Assembly: GCF_022539505.1 (NCBI RefSeq)
Contig: NC_061508.1
Span: forward strand, 95,645,276-95,709,275
Length of the DNA stretch: 64,000 nt
Source of the DNA: Lolium rigidum
Lineage: Eukaryota; Streptophyta; Magnoliopsida; Poales; Poaceae
Reading direction: 5' to 3'
Shown: in pieces, positions 63,646-64,000 of the stretch
Layout: the number at the start of each line of letters is the position of its first letter
Position numbering within the stretch: the stretch's first letter is position 1
Made by a program: the position numbers and the translations under genes
Notes under the pieces: generated by a model
Database searches by the model: none
Seen by the model: only the letters and a program-made list of their open reading frames with translations
Told to the model about the DNA's origin: nothing

Positions 63646-63872
63646 AGATGATGAGAACTTTCTTAATTTGCATGGATTATGAGTTGTATGGAGCTATATG
63701 TATAACTCGATCGGGCTCTAAGTAATGTGATGATGATGTGATGATTATATATGTCCATATTATATCTGTCTATATTATATCGGTATATAACTCTGTATAC
63801 GGTGTATAAAACCGAGTATAAAACCTGTATAATACACCGGGGAGCACAAAATCGAGTATACCTGTACATAGT
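63646..63872 (+). other. AT-rich 3' region of the CACTA with short repeats
   Basis: Contains interspersed GTATAAAACCGAGTATAAAA-like and TATTATATC repeats (63,750-63,860). Probably 3' untranslated and terminator region; no gene. Confidence 0.5.
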
Positions 63873-64000
63873 TACGTGGCGCACCAAAAAGTAATTACGT
63901 GGCGCATTCTGTTTACGTGGCGCAGCTACATCACATGCGCCACGGAACTACTTATTTACGTGGCGCACACGGCCCGGTGCGCCACGAAGCCTTATTTACG
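63873..64000. repeat. CACTA subterminal repeats, right side (partial)
   Basis: Five copies of ACGTGGCGCA and two of TGCGCCACG before the window ends. They match the left-side motif, so the right terminus should lie within a few hundred bases beyond 64,000. Confidence 0.92.

Larger units (their letters stand above)
49367..64000 (+). mobile_element. Large CACTA transposon no. 3, right end outside the window
   Basis: Starts CACTAGTAGGAAAACCC at 49,367 (preceded by tga, the likely 3-bp duplication). It shows GTGGCGCAC subterminal repeats at both edges (49,402-49,770 and 63,873-64,000). Genes run left to right: transposase (50,350-52,625), TNPA-like gene (52,650-63,111, split by an LTR retrotransposon), and a small RNase H1-N/membrane gene (63,394-63,645). 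Without the 6.65-kb insertion it is about 8 kb in the window. Frameshifts and the loss of the transposase C-terminus mean it is not autonomous now. Confidence 0.92.

Overview
This is nuclear DNA of a grass, most likely a Pooideae species of the wheat/barley/oat alliance. I infer this from the kinds of transposons present (long-LTR Ty3/gypsy chromoviruses, Tat- and Athila-type gypsy elements, large CACTA elements, a 5'-truncated LINE). The whole window reads as a nested graveyard of mobile elements. I find no intact ordinary host gene, no tRNA or rRNA gene, no CRISPR array and no prokaryotic-style operon. Host-derived sequence appears only as broken fragments carried by DNA transposons: a nucleobase/ascorbate transporter piece near 7.0 kb and a GNOM-type ARF-GEF piece at 32.5 and 35.1 kb.

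Layout. 0-1.2 kb: a minus-strand gypsy integrase fragment abuts a plus-strand chromovirus reverse transcriptase/RNase H fragment. 1.19-5.84 kb: a very long minus-strand LTR. 5.85-10.10 kb: a DNA transposon with about 540-bp terminal inverted repeats, interrupted by a LINE remnant with target-site duplication. 10.1-16.6 kb: a minisatellite, an LTR piece, the 3' part of a CACTA element, a Tat element end with an antisense ORF and a hairpin-rich LTR, and half of an Athila-like LTR. 16.7-17.7 kb: a dead CACTA transposase, then a 100-N assembly gap. 17.8-22.9 kb: a second Tat element end with a spliced-looking antisense gene and LTR, followed by a decayed gag-pro-pol. 22.9-31.1 kb: two more long minus-strand LTRs around a gypsy 3' end. 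31.5-48.2 kb: one Tat retrotransposon with both LTRs and a matching 5-bp duplication (aaata). Inside it sit a CACTA-like element carrying the ARF-GEF fragment (itself hit by a truncated Copia element) and a second CACTA element. 49.37 kb to the end of the window: a large CACTA transposon whose right end lies just outside. It contains a complete 6.65-kb LTR retrotransposon (53,717-60,368, duplication gccgt) inserted in its second gene.

The most interesting points are these. (1) Three separate Tat elements each have an ORF antisense to the retrotransposon between pol and the 3' LTR, two of them behind their own TATA box. (2) The large CACTA carries, besides transposase and a TNPA-like gene ending in an Ulp1-like segment, a small gene joining an RNase H1 N-terminal-like domain to a transmembrane helix. 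(3) Three unrelated-looking long LTRs share a TATA box followed 399-436 nt later by the same splice-donor-like motif. (4) One LTR leader contains a series of near-perfect hairpins, two with 16-bp stems and the same three-base loop. (5) The young LTR retrotransposon at 53.7-60.4 kb has no gag or pol and encodes only an acidic protein with a hydrophobic tail.

Family names are given only at lineage level. They rest on motifs read by eye; no database search was possible.
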